Assembly (NCBI RefSeq): GCF_000264905.1
Contig: NW_006763133.1
Location: 3,047,152-3,111,151, forward strand
DNA length: 64,000 bases
Source: Stereum hirsutum FP-91666 SS1
Lineage: Eukaryota > Basidiomycota > Agaricomycetes > Russulales > Stereaceae
Direction: 5' to 3'
The notes beneath the pieces were generated by a model. The model saw nothing but the letters and a program-made list of their open reading frames with translations. It did not search any database and was not told the origin of the DNA. Every line of letters begins with the position of its first letter. Position 1 is the stretch's first letter. Position numbers and translations under genes: made by a program. Positions 35,535 to 46,716 of the stretch are shown one piece after another.

Positions 35535-36538
35535 TTATACGCTGAGCGAAAGGGTCTGGTAACGAGGGAAATATTAGCGACAATGATAGCTGTAGAATAA
35601 GGATGCGGACTTACGACTGCCTCAGCACCTTCGACAGTGTCGGTGTTGGAGAAAGTGAGCTGGGTCTTAGCCTTGTGGTAAAGGATGTACGTAGACGGTT
35701 TGCTGCCGTCTGGGTTGGTCCATTGGGCTGTAATGGGTCACGAATGAATAACAGGAGGTGACGAATTGGGAGGCTGTGGACATACCTGAAAGGGTTCCGC
35801 TGGTAGAGTTCAAGGTCCAAATCGTGGATAGGTCGCCTTCCGCAACGTTTGTGAATGGAATAGACCTGACAGGAGGGGGTGTGAGTGGAGGTAAGCTGTG
35901 GACTGGATGAGTGTGACATACCCAGTGAGGTCGGCATCAGTCTGGCCGATGTACGGTGGTGAATAGTTGGCATTCTACAGGGAGCGGCGGGTAATGAAGT
36001 CAGTACGCATTATCACGGCAAGAAACTCAGGGACAGACCTGGGCCAACAAGCTGCCGTTTGCGGCGCCCTCTACAAACTTCAAGACAACATCACTGCTGG
36101 CAGCACGGCGTCTCTTCGTGGTGGTGCTATCAGCGTTAACTTGACTCCTGTGTGGACTGTGAGTCATGGACTTTATATGGCTGTTGCGAATAGGACTCAC
36201 GGATCGTCAGCAGAAAGATGGCCAAGAACAGTTCCATCAGCCAGAGTAATCGCGGCTCGCCCCTGGGTTGTCCCTGCAGAGGCAGCGGCTTGTCTGGCAG
36301 CTATGAGAATTGATATAGAATTGAGTATCCTGTATCAGATTAGGAAACAAGAAGAAAGCAACGAACCGAGGGCGGGAGTGGGAACCCTCTTGACAGGGGC
36401 CATAGGGCCAAGATTGCGACGAAGGCGGTCGGCGTTTGTTTGCCTAGTAGGAAGATTCGCAGCATCGACACAAGTGGTGGTCATGAGAATGGCTGCCAAG
36501 AAGGCGAGGAGAGAGATCATTGAACGGGTCTGCTGCAT
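35535..36538 (-). CDS. Small secreted protein, family copy C
   Basis: Seven exons (36538-36367, 36300-36201, 36147-36039, 35974-35922, 35865-35786, 35727-35615, 35555-35535) give 215 residues. The signal peptide (MQQTRSMISLLAFLAA, cleavage near VDA), the APVKR site and a TKRRR site match the family. The blocks YIGQTD, IPFTNVAEGD, WTLNSTSG and AQWTNPDGSKP are present and the last exon codes TLSLSV-stop. It shares the intron at 36148-36200 with copy B. It lies in tandem with B, 1.5 kb apart, same strand. Function unknown. Confidence 0.88.
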
Positions 36539-36644
36539 CGTTGAATGTGGATGGGGTTTACGAATGAGATAAGTGTAGATGTGGAAGTGGACGAAGAAGT
36601 TGGCGATGTTGGAGATGAGGATAAAAAGCCTTGGAGGCTCTCAG

Positions 36645-36651
36645 TTATATA
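36645..36651 (-). promoter_or_regulatory. TATA box of secreted-protein copy C
   Basis: TATATAA on the minus strand about 110 bp before the ATG at 36538, at nearly the spacing seen for copies A and B. Confidence 0.55.
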
Positions 36652-37030
36652 CCAGCTCTTGAGTAGGCGGCGAGTGGCCAAGGAAAGCGAGTGAAGCCTT
36701 AGACTGCCGTTATCTCGATCAGCCTTTGGAGCCAGCGCGAGAGTAATTAGCGTCATCTCGAGAGGCATTTGGAACGCATGTATCGCATTAGAAGAAAAAA
36801 CCTGAGACGTCCTGCTTGAACCACTGCGGACGTGACATCCGACACTGTAATGAGAACTCCCGGCTGCTGTGCGCCATCTCAATCGATCCGATGGTGACAG
36901 GAGGCGCAAACTGCTTGTAGACTGCGACAGCCAGAAGCCGAGACGAACATGCCGAGAAAAGCGACGCGAAAGCGTGATACGAACGGGTGTCTCATTCGGA
37001 GGCATTAGCAAGTCACTGATCGGTCATACA

Positions 37031-37095
37031 GGTTGTTTGGCAAAGGCTTGAGATCCTATCAAGAACAAACACGAGCAAACATCGACGCCACTTGA
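37031..37095 (-). promoter_or_regulatory. Distal upstream element of copy C (diverged)
   Basis: The reverse complement aligns with 6174-6241 and 34991-35060 but with more mismatches. Its distance to the ATG (about 495-555 bp) matches copy A. Confidence 0.45.
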
Positions 37096-37598
37096 GTTTC
37101 AGAATTCGAACGCATGACCGAACCGACGTTACTGAGGTTGCACTTACAGGAGAGGCAAAGACGAGACACACCTACTGATTCCAAAAAGTAGAGGGGTACA
37201 AAAAAAGCATAATGTGGAGGACTGATGAAGCATGTACAATGGTCAAGGAAAGAACCAAGAATAGGAGGAGCAGGTATAGTAAGTGGAATAAGACACTATT
37301 GATACATCCGAGTCGTGTTACCACAGAGAATCCGTTCATATCACCCCTCAGCACCGTAGCCTTCATGGAGGCGCGAGTTACAGCCGCTCGACGACAAAAA
37401 GACATTTTATGGCATGCCCACGATGACGCAAGCTATGCCGTGTCTACATATCTCAACCGCACAACCGCGCACCTTCCGATACCGAACTCCGTACAGTCCG
37501 CGAATCTATCCTGTCAGTAAAAAGAATCCACCGTCACAACTAGATAGCGCTATAAGAGGGGAACGCGCAAACGTTCGAGCACAGCAAAAGCAGGCGTA

Positions 37599-39393
37599 TT
37601 AAGCTTGTGCTTGCGCCTCATCCTGCTCTGCCTCTGCCTCGGGTTCCTCGTCAATTCGCTCGTGTACCGTCGAATTATGGGCGCCGGACGCTGCCCTGGC
37701 TTCCCGTTTGCGTTTCGCGGACTCTTTCAACTTATCCCACTTCTCTCGGAATTTGTTGATCATTGCTTTCTGAGGGTTCAAAGACGATTGCGTGAGTCGT
37801 CGCAGCAGTAGCAGAACAAGACAGAGGTGGGAGACTGCGATCAAGTGCTGAACGTACCTGTTTCTCGTTCTCTATGCGTACAGCTCGGACTTCCTCTTCT
37901 AGTTCTTTGACGCGACGTGACAGTTGTGCCTCTTTATCGCGATTGGGAACAGTAGGGACAGGGAGGATAGCAGAGGGCATTGGAGGTAAGGCCATATTGA
38001 GGGCGTTGAGGTCGAATGCGGACTGTCCTGGACGCTGGATTACGGCAGACGCACCCATTGCGCGTTGTGCCTACAAGGCGGAGAGATAATGCGATGAGTA
38101 TTTGCGTCTTTAGTACAGAAATCAGACGAGGGCATGAGAACACACCTGTGTGCGGGCCACAACAATGTTATCCCGAAGCTGATGGTCCTGTTCCTTACGG
38201 ATTCTGATCGTACGTTCTGCGGTTTCGAGTTGTTTCCGGACAGCTTCAAGCTCGGACTTGAGTGACGAGACCTCTTTTTTGAGTGTGGACGTGGAAGGTT
38301 CGGATTTTGAGGGGATCATGCAGAAGGAGTCGGACGAGTCGTAGTCTGCGTTCAAGATGCTTGTTGAGCGCCAGAGGTGAGAACAAGGAGCTCATACTAC
38401 TCACCTTCATCCACGATCTCATCAAAATCATTCCTCAAATCTACGATAGATTGGCTTATCCTGCTGGATTTCGCCATGGTACTCCGTGCACCGCCAGCGT
38501 CTCCATCATATGCGGTTGCGAACGAGTTGTCTGGCGAAAGAGCTCTCGACTGTCCTCTGGCGAATCCTTTTCTCGACCGTATAGTATCCTCCACATCCGT
38601 GTCACTGCTATTACTGCCTTCTCTCTTGAGGGTTCTTCGCGAAACCTCGTGGAAGCCAAGAGAAGCTGTGGCGAAGGCGACTGGTTGTGATAGATGGTCT
38701 AGTGTCTCCATTGCTTTCCAGAACTTGTTGAACGCGTCACCAGCGTCCGCAGACTGGCGATGTTCATGGGATGGGGGTATGAACGAAACCGAACTACGAG
38801 GGAGAAAATATAAGGTTGTATGACGTACCTGCTGTCCCAAAACCATGAATGATTCGTCAACTGTTTGCTGCGAGTCTATCATTGAAGGACCCCGGAGGTT
38901 CGATGTTGGAGTTGGTGAGGGACCTCGCGAAATGTTTGAAGGCGTGGGGGAAGGGCGTGTAGGGGAGGATAATTTCTGGGGTAGCGAAGGATCAATTCCG
39001 TCCTCTTTCAGCTTGTCGACTTTCCTCTGCAGCTCTTTCGCTTCCTTTATGTGTTCGTTATATAGCATCCGCAGTGTTCGCTTCGCCTATACACAAATGA
39101 TAGTCCTAAATTGGAAATGAATGCGGGACACAACAAACTTCGAACTGACATTCTCGTCATTGGACGCCTCGACACAGGCCTGAAACGCGTCCGCGGCCTT
39201 CTTGTGCTCCTCAGAGGCGGGAATGAACAGGCCTTGGCTCAGATAATCGTCCGCGTTAGCAGCATGTTGGTGTGCCTGGGGAAGAACAGGGAAGACTGTC
39301 TCAGTCGAAAGCCATGACGTGACACGCGGGACAGTAGCGAGAAGATGAGGCGGGGACAATTACCGCGTTTAACGGCGAGGACACAGCAGACAT
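37599..39393 (-). CDS. MIT-domain and coiled-coil protein
   Basis: Exons 39393-39364, 39275-39150, 39086-38829, 38753-38405, 38345-38146, 38070-37858 and 37769-37599 give 448 residues. The first 80 residues form an MIT-like three-helix region: AHQHAANADDYLSQGLFIPA, HKKAADAFQACVEASNDEN, KRTLRMLYNEHIKEAKELQR. Ser/Pro-rich sequence follows (SSPTRPSPTPSNISRGPSP), then GDAFNKFWKAMETLDHLSQP, two coiled coils (LKKEVSSLKSELEAVRKQLE; LSRRVKELEEEVRAVR) and an acidic Glu/Ala tail. MIT domains bind ESCRT-III tails or microtubule factors, so endosomal or trafficking work is likely. The exact orthologue is not known to me. Confidence 0.82.
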
Positions 39394-39948
39394 CGTTGGG
39401 ATTTCTTTACGGGAGATAAGTGGACAAGTGAGGGCAGATTTATGAGTAGATTCGATGGGAGAAAGCGGGGTGGAGGAGAGAAACAAGGAAATTTTGAATG
39501 AAAAGGGCCTGGAGGTGAAGTGGCAGAGATTCCCCAGATGCCTGAACCGGCTGATTAGGTACTTCCGCCACGTTTCCCATCGAGCCACCGTCCCGGTCCC
39601 ACCTCCACCAATTAGCACTCGATAGATTCAAGTTGTGCTCAGGTTGGCTCTGTACCACAACTACTTGTTTTTGTACTTGGCTGCTAGAATACTTGCGATG
39701 CAAGGAATACGCATCCTTTCAAAGGAGGCATTTGTCCCACGAATTGTCCCGGGTAATTAAGAAGTGCCTAGACCCTGTGTGGGACATCCGCGTCTCCGAG
39801 ACCAAGTCACTCCCCACTCACCGCTGGGCCATGTCGGATTCCCCGCTAAAGTGATGCCTGAGAACACGGAGAAGTAGTATCGCTTGTATATTCTATCTGC
39901 ACCGTAGCCTACTGTTTCTTCATATCACCTTTTATCTGTATCCTGAAC
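39394..39948. other. Divergent intergenic region
   Basis: 555 bp between the divergent starts of the MIT-domain gene and the orphan gene. No gene is supported. Confidence 0.5.
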
Positions 39949-41117
39949 ATGTCCTCGATTGGTGGCTACTTGCAGAGGAGGAAGTCAACACGGAAGCTCG
40001 CGAAAGTCAAGGTACGTGGGCAATACCTTCATCTCGTATTTATCGCATTCTGAAGGCATACATCCCTTAGGCGGCTACAGATACTACGGCTCTAGCGGAG
40101 GCTTGGGACACTATGACATCACGGACGACCAGTACCTGGTCCGCTACTACATCAACGAGCAAGCAGACTGAATCGAAGGCCACAGAGCACAATCACCAGA
40201 CACAGGTAATATACGTCCTGTAACAGTTGATATCGTTTTGCTGACAGCGCAATGCAGGTACCCTCAGTCCAGAAGCTTCGTTCTTCTCATTTGGTCAGTG
40301 GTCACAATAAGCGTTGGCAGGTCCTTTGGAAACTACGACTTACATCATTATAGACTGTACCCAAGCTCCGATTGCACCATCCACATCCCCCTCCTCATCA
40401 CCACACACCAGAAATCCATCCTATCGTGCTAGCATCTCCCGTAGCTCAGCATGCGCAACGTTCTACCGATCCCAGACCTCCGCCCACTCGCCGCGAAACC
40501 ACTTCGAAGTCCATGGCAAGCCTCCGCCGCGCCATTGCCCAACCCTTTCGCCACACAGAATCTTCCTCAGGCAATACACCTCCCACTGAATACTTCTTCC
40601 AGGAAGAGCCAAGCCAGCCAAGTCGGCTGGGGCAAGTGAACTCGCATACCTCTTATGTGATCAATCCTTTCAGCTTTCGTCATGGACTCGCAGAGCAGGG
40701 TGAAGTTGTAGCAAGGGCAGGTCAAGATGAAGAATCAAACGATATAAGACAAGGGTGCGACATCAGCCGGGAGGATATCGCTCAGAGCAGAAAGAATACA
40801 GAGGAAAGCCCAGGTTCGTGGAGGCGCTCGAGCGGTGGCGTATTCTTCGCGACGAAGACTAGAGATGCTCCCTGTAACAACGTGAGTGCAGTTGCATACC
40901 TTACGATATACTTGAACCAATCCGATATTGACATAACCTTCTGCCTAAAATACAACAGAGGGATGAACCAGTGAAGACGGTCCTGGTCTCCAGATCGAGG
41001 TCAATCGTGAAGAAGCCCGCATACCTCGACCTGCCTGTCCCTACCGCCAGCCTTTCGTTTTTGGAGGAGATGCAAAGGGATGGACTGTGTATCGAAGCTT
41101 CGAGCGACAAACCGTAA
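39949..41117 (+). CDS. Orphan protein, low-complexity N-terminus
   Basis: Exons 39949-40011, 40071-40205, 40258-40293, 40354-40881 and 40959-41117 give 306 residues. The start is basic (SSIGGYLQRRKSTRKLAK). A Thr/Ser-rich stretch and a His/Pro-rich stretch (HHPHPPPHHHTPE) follow. The later part has mixed composition: SLRRAIAQPFRHTESSSG, SYVINPFSFRHGLAEQGE, SGGVFFATKTRD and SRSRSIVKKPAYLDLPVP. I recognise no domain. All five junctions are canonical GT-AG and restore frame, the main reason to call it; exons 2 and 3 are the weakest. The 3' end faces HAUS6, 170 bp away. Confidence 0.6.
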
Positions 41118-41287
41118 AATATGATACGTCTTGGTCTCGTGGAGGTTGTATTCAGGCTTGTAGTCAAGGTCGAACATTGTTTTGAGCGAATCAATTTATC
41201 TGCACCGTCCAATGGCCTCTAAACTCAGCAGTAGTTCCGCATTAGAATGGCCATAATAGAGATACAATACAAAGCACAGGAGTTACA

Positions 41288-44058
41288 TCAATCCCAGCCG
41301 AATGTCTGGTCCGCAAGATCTTCGTCATCCTCAGCTTTGACACCCAAGAACATGAGCATACTGACACGAGAAAGATAGCAAGAGTAAACGCGAACACTCA
41401 CCTAGCAAATCGTACTGAGCAAACGTGGCGTCACCTGCTTGTACCAATATATCCCGCAACGACATACTCTTGCCTTCGTATACCTCGTCGTCTTCTCGCG
41501 TTTCTTCTTCCTCCTCTGCGACAGACTCTGAGAACGGTGCATCTGTCTCTGAACCTACGTCTTCTCCATCCCGTTGTTCGCTCACAGCGCTACCTTCACT
41601 TGCAACACTGGCGATCTCCGCCAGCTCCTGCACCTCTGTCTCCGCCTTCACCTCTCTCCCGGGCTCGACGATGTCCACTGACTCTGAACCTTGACCAATA
41701 TCGACCATATGTTCCTCATCGAGGAGAGCCGGGATCTCCTCCACTGATACAGGTGCACTTTCAGCAGGTCTGGCCGACGAGGGCCTGGAAGAAAATGGAT
41801 CTGAGGTAGCCGACAAGGGGATTAATCTAGGCCTCTTGAGTGTTCTGGAGGCTTTCGGGGTGCGATTTGTTATATTGAAGTTACTCGAGGTGGTGCTCTC
41901 GTTCATGGAATCAACAATCTGGTAAAAGATAAGATGTTGAATTGCATGAGTCACGAAGAAACAAAGAACACTGAAGAAACGAAGAACACATTGAGAAAGA
42001 GAAAGGTGTAATTGTACTAACACGCTCGGCTTCAATGGTCGTAGGGGTTGGGCGAACCTTGATTGGCGACGGTAGAGGCACCCTGGATGTAATTTCAGGT
42101 CGTGCGGGTGCAGCTCTGCTCTTGGTAATACGCAAAGGACCAGTCGTCTGAGAGCGTGAAGGTCCAGGCCGACTTGGAACGTCTCGTGTCACTGCTTTTG
42201 AGCCATTAGAGGGTAGAACGACGGTGGATTCAGTGAGTTAATCACCACGAGTTGCAGGTATGAAAAACTGACCGGCTTCGGTCGCCATGTATGAGATAGT
42301 TGGTTTTGACGGAATGGTAGGATACTGAGACAACTCGGTCATCAGAATATGATGCATATGCTCTTCTACGGTTCGGGGCCCTTTAGGCGTTGTCTTCGCA
42401 GGAGGATCCAGAGACGTAGGTGCCTAGGAAAGGGAATAAAATTGAGTGTTAGACGTGGGTTTGCGGTAACAGTGTTTGGGCGCTGAGCACTTACCTCAAA
42501 ATCAACATTAAGCCCTGCATTATTCACCACCGGCAAATCCAAGACCACGTCCGGTCTGACTGCCGCTTGCACCCTTGCCTGAGCTTTCTCCAGTCGCGCA
42601 TCGAGACCCTGACCCATTATTCGCATGCGACGCAAAGCTTCCTCTAGAGCGGTCTTACTGCGTTCTGCAGCATGCGATCGCTCTCTAAGCGTGATGTTCA
42701 TTGAGAGGGAGGTGGTAGTTGATTGCACCGCAGTGTCTGCAGTCGTATGATCGGTGTCGGTGGACAAGGATGTTCGAGGTAAAAGTGGAGTAGTGAGTGC
42801 TTTGAGATGTGAAGGGTGATGGGCTGCGGCTGTGGCAAGAGGTTGAGCAGGTGGGCTCTATATCTATGAGTTACGCGAAGGCTAATCAACGTCAAAAAGT
42901 ACTTACTTGACCGGGCGCAGGAGCTTGAATGGTCAATGGTTCAGAGTTACCCGAGGATATATGTTGAGGCGTTCTCTCGACATCCTTCAAGTTTGCTAGA
43001 TCAAGCAGGAAATCCAGAGCTTTCTGTCCATCTGCATCTACCCACCCATCCCGTAATAGATCTGCTTTTCGCGATGCGCACAGTTCCACAAGCCGGTCTG
43101 TCGCGATAGACGCGTATCTCGATAATGGCTTGTGTTTTGGATCTGTGAGTGCTCTCTGGAAAGCGTCTTCGGTGAGTAATAGCGCTGTGGTTAACCGTTT
43201 GGAGGGCTACTGAAATTCCACTGACTCGTAAAGTATCCAATTCGTGCTGTCTTTGTAGCAGCAATGCAGCTGTGCGTTCCCATGCGAGTCGGTAGGACTG
43301 AGAAGAGACGACAAGGGATGCATATCGCATGGGCAGCTCTTGCAGACTAACCTGTCTGTGTAGATGAGATAGAAATTCGGGACTTTCCCGGCGAACAACT
43401 CACCAGTGCGGTATTCTCATCGGCATGTATGGTATCAGCAGATGTCGGACGTGAACTACTCCAAATTGCGTGTGTCGAGAGTGCGATCAGCAGGCGCTCA
43501 AAGCTGGATTGTTGTCAACGCTGTTGTTTGAATGTTACGATAGACAATACTGCGAGCATACCGGTCACCCGAGCACTCTTCGATTATAGACTTCCGCACT
43601 ACTGTGTCTTTCCACCACCAAGCATCAGTTGTAGCATGATCCTTCTTATTCTTAGCATTATTTGAAGATGTCAAAACAGGTTGACTCTCTGGCCTAACGA
43701 CTCGATTGCGCAACATTTCGACATATTTGGTCAAGGCAGTTCGAAATGCTGTAGATTCGGATGGTTGCAAACATGGATATGTCGGTAGAATCTACTAGCA
43801 CCATGCGAGTGTGTTAGTTGCGAGAAAGTCACGCCTTAGAATGCGAGTTCGTACGCGTTTGGCTGCTTGGGCCGATCTCTCCACCTTTCCGACAAGGAAA
43901 TAACAGACGTCCTCCATTGTCTTCGATCGCTCGCGAATGCCACGAACTTGGGGGTTGAATAAATCTTGGGTATACTCTGGATTATCAATATGAGGGCATC
44001 GAAGGAGATGTAGATGGATAAGGAGTAGTAGATGCAGGGGAATATTCAAGACTGCCAT
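41288..44058 (-). CDS. HAUS6: Augmin complex subunit 6 (HAUS6 / AugA-like)
   Basis: Ten exons (44058-43855, 43791-43562, 43503-43404, 43351-43226, 43155-42907, 42857-42495, 42423-42273, 42194-42022, 41918-41402, 41334-41288) give 719 residues. The N-terminal 200 residues carry the HAUS6 signature: FNPQVRGIRERSKTMEDVCY, FLVGKVERS, LPTYPCLQPSESTAFRTAL, WWWKDTVVRKSIIEECSGDR and FERLLIALSTHAI. Further on are TDRLVELCASRKADLL and a predicted coiled coil. The C-terminal 350 residues look disordered and acidic, ending EDDEDLADQTFGWD. Augmin recruits gamma-tubulin to spindle microtubules for branching nucleation; AugA is the Aspergillus homologue. At 43156-43225 a 70-nt intron was chosen over shorter options. 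It shares a 184-bp divergent promoter with CCT1. Confidence 0.87.
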
Positions 44059-44242
44059 GTAAGAGGGACACGGGAAAGCTAGAAGTGTTCAAGATGCGTT
44101 ACTAGGCTCAGTTTAGGGGGAGGTCCATGTCGCGGTCCGGGCCACATCCTGGAAAGGAAGTCAGGGTATGGTCCGCGGACCGTGGCTTCAGAGTACGCGC
44201 GCCCAAAGTCTGCAGCTCTTCTCCATCTCTTCTACATTCACC
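44059..44242. promoter_or_regulatory. 184-bp bidirectional promoter of HAUS6 and CCT1
   Basis: Both start codons lie at the edges of this interval. It contains a perfect 12-bp palindrome, GGTCCGCGGACC, at 44170-44181, and a related GCGGTCCGGGCC about 35 bp before it. CGG/CCG pairs of this type are typical targets of fungal zinc-cluster transcription factors; which factor binds is unknown. Confidence 0.6.
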
Positions 44243-46303
44243 ATGTCTATGTTCCAACGCGATCCCAGAGCTGGAGCCTTCCTCGGTGGTGACAGGGTAT
44301 CTGGTCAGGATATCCGCGATCAGAATGGTGCGTTTCGAGAGTTACTTGCCCACCTTCATACCCTAAATGCATTCATTATGGACTTGCAGTCGTTGCGGCC
44401 ATGACGATTGCAAACATCGTGAAAAGTTCCCTTGGGCCACTCGGACTGGATAAGATGCTGGTGGACAACATTGGAGTGCGTTGTGTAACCCTGCTGATTT
44501 CTTTGGATTCTGATGCGGCTCATAATTGTTAGGAAGTCACGATTTCTAATGATGGTGCTACGATCCTTGGCCTCCTTTCCGTCGAGCACCCAGCCGGTCG
44601 CATATTTGTCGATCTAGCTCAAAAGCAGGACAAGGAAGTTGGAGATGGAACCACATCTGTTGTCATCATTGCCGCTGAACTTTTACGACGGGCGAACGAG
44701 CTTGTAAAGGCGAAGATTCACCCTACGACAATCATCACTGGCTATAGGCTCGCGTGCAGAGAGGCGGTCAGGTTCATGCAGGATCAGTTGAGTGTGAAGG
44801 TAGATGCGCTAGGAAAGGATGCTTTGATCAATGCTGCGAAGACTAGTATGTCGAGTAAGGTCATCGGCGGGTATGTTCATCTCACATTTAATTCTTTTCA
44901 GAACCTTGAATTTTGCCTTCAGAGATGATGACTTGTTTGCACCGATGGCCGTCGATGCCATGCTTGCCGTCAAGACCACGAATTCGCGTGGGGAGACCAA
45001 ATACCCTGTGAAGGCAGTCAATGTGCTCAAGGCTCACGGACGGAGTGCTCGCGAGTCTATCTTTGTGAAGGGTTACGCATTGAACTGCACTGTTGCATCG
45101 CAAGGTGCGTTTTGGGTTGCCGAGAACATATTGAAACAGTATTGAACTTCTATAAAGCCATGAAAACACGGATCACGAACGCCAAGATCGCCTGTTTGGA
45201 CATCGATCTCCGCAAAATCCGTATGCAATTGGGTGTCCAAATCCTCGTCGAAGACCCTAACCAACTGGAAGAGATTCGTAAACGGTTAGTCAAGCATTAT
45301 CCGTTCAGAATACCACTTATCATCGATCATTGTGACTTACAGCGAAGCCGATATCACTCTCGAACGTATTCGCAAAATCCTCGCTGCTGGTGCAAACGTC
45401 ATTCTCACCACAAAGGGTATCGATGACCTTGCTCTCAAGGAGTTTGTGGAGGCTGGTGCCATGGCCGTTCGTCGGTGTAGAAAGGAGGACCTCCGTCGTA
45501 TTGCGAAGGCAACCGGTGGTCAACTCGTTTCGAGTCTTGCAAACCTGAACGGCGACGAGACCTTCGAGGCGAGCTTCTTGGGTACCGCGGAGGAAGTCGT
45601 GCAGGAGCGGATATCAGATGACGAGCTGATACTGGTCAAGGGCACGAAGGTCGTCAGCTCTGCGTCGATCATCTTGCGTGGCGCGAATGATTATATGTTA
45701 GACGAGATGGAGAGGGCTCTGCACGATACGCTTTCGATTATCAAGCGCACGCTCGAGAGTGGCTCTGTAGTTCCTGGAGGAGGAGCGGTGGAGAGTGCGC
45801 TGAGCATCTACCTGGAGAACTTTGCAACGACTTTGGTTTGTCTCCATTACCTCACGGTTACGATGGCCTACTAATTTTTCGCGTCCCTAGGGCTCTCGGG
45901 AACAACTCGCCATCGCAGAGTTTGCCAGCGCGCTTCTTGTTATTCCCAAGACTCTCGCCGTAAACGCCGCAAAGGACGCGACTGACCTCGTCGCCAAGCT
46001 TCGGGCATACCACAATGCAGCGCAAAATGCACCGGCAGGAGATCAGAAGAAGGTTCTCCTTCGGTATGGCCTGGATTTGTTAAACGGGGAAGTGCGGGAT
46101 AATGTGGCGGCGGGTGTGCTCGAGCCAACGGTCAGCAAAGTTCGCAGCTTGAAGTCCGCGTTCGAGGCTGCCGTATCTCTGCTCCGGATCGATGATGCCA
46201 TTCAATGTGTTCCTGGTAAGTTCTCATGTGATAATTTTGTGGGTTACGGACGCTCATGTTTTACTTTGCAGAACAAAAAGCAGATGATGGCCACGGACAT
46301 TAG
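44243..46303 (+). CDS. CCT1: T-complex protein 1 subunit alpha (CCT1)
   Basis: Exons 44243-44327, 44390-44475, 44533-44870, 44923-45104, 45158-45284, 45343-45835, 45891-46215 and 46272-46303 give 555 residues, the usual length. ATP-binding and catalytic motifs are present: [32 protein letters not shown] and VPGGGAVE. The apical domain has [14 protein letters not shown], and the C-terminal third has [13 protein letters not shown] and the subunit-specific RIDDAIQ before a short GHGH tail. CCT1 is one of eight subunits of the cytosolic chaperonin TRiC, which folds actin, tubulin and WD40 proteins. Confidence 0.97.
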
Positions 46304-46716
46304 AAGGAATGAAAGAGGAAGCGATATTCTGCTAGTAGATACACAAAAGTAAAGCATTGCCCGTTTTGTACTCTTGCACCTTTTTTGCGCTGGAATCTGT
46401 ACCTCCGGCGTTTTCATCTAAGAAAATGGAGAGGGTCTGTCCTGCCTGTGTCGCACCAGGTCGCACCGAGCTTGTGTCCGAACAAGAAGGAACAAAAGTA
46501 GCGTGGTGGTCAGGGTCACGTGAGCATTTCCGTTGAACGACGCGTGGCGCTGTACTTCCGTGTCGGCGACACAACTGGGGGCGCCTTTATAACCTTTCCT
46601 CATACTCTCCTCTGGCGGCAACATAATAGTCGCGTCGGGACTCTCCAGCAAATTCGGTGGCGCTCCTGGCGGTCTCTCTTCGTCTCGCGTCGCGCTCTAT
46701 GCTCTAGGCCAACTCT
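46304..46716. other. Intergenic region between CCT1 and CDC27
   Basis: CCT1 3' end and CDC27 promoter. No gene is supported; no upstream coding exon of CDC27 was found. Confidence 0.5.

Noticed and set aside
43185..43225. Very short introns (19 or 37 nt) considered in HAUS6 to reconcile two frames
   Set aside because: A canonical 70-nt intron at 43156-43225 (GTCAGT donor, TTTCCAG acceptor) restores the frame better.
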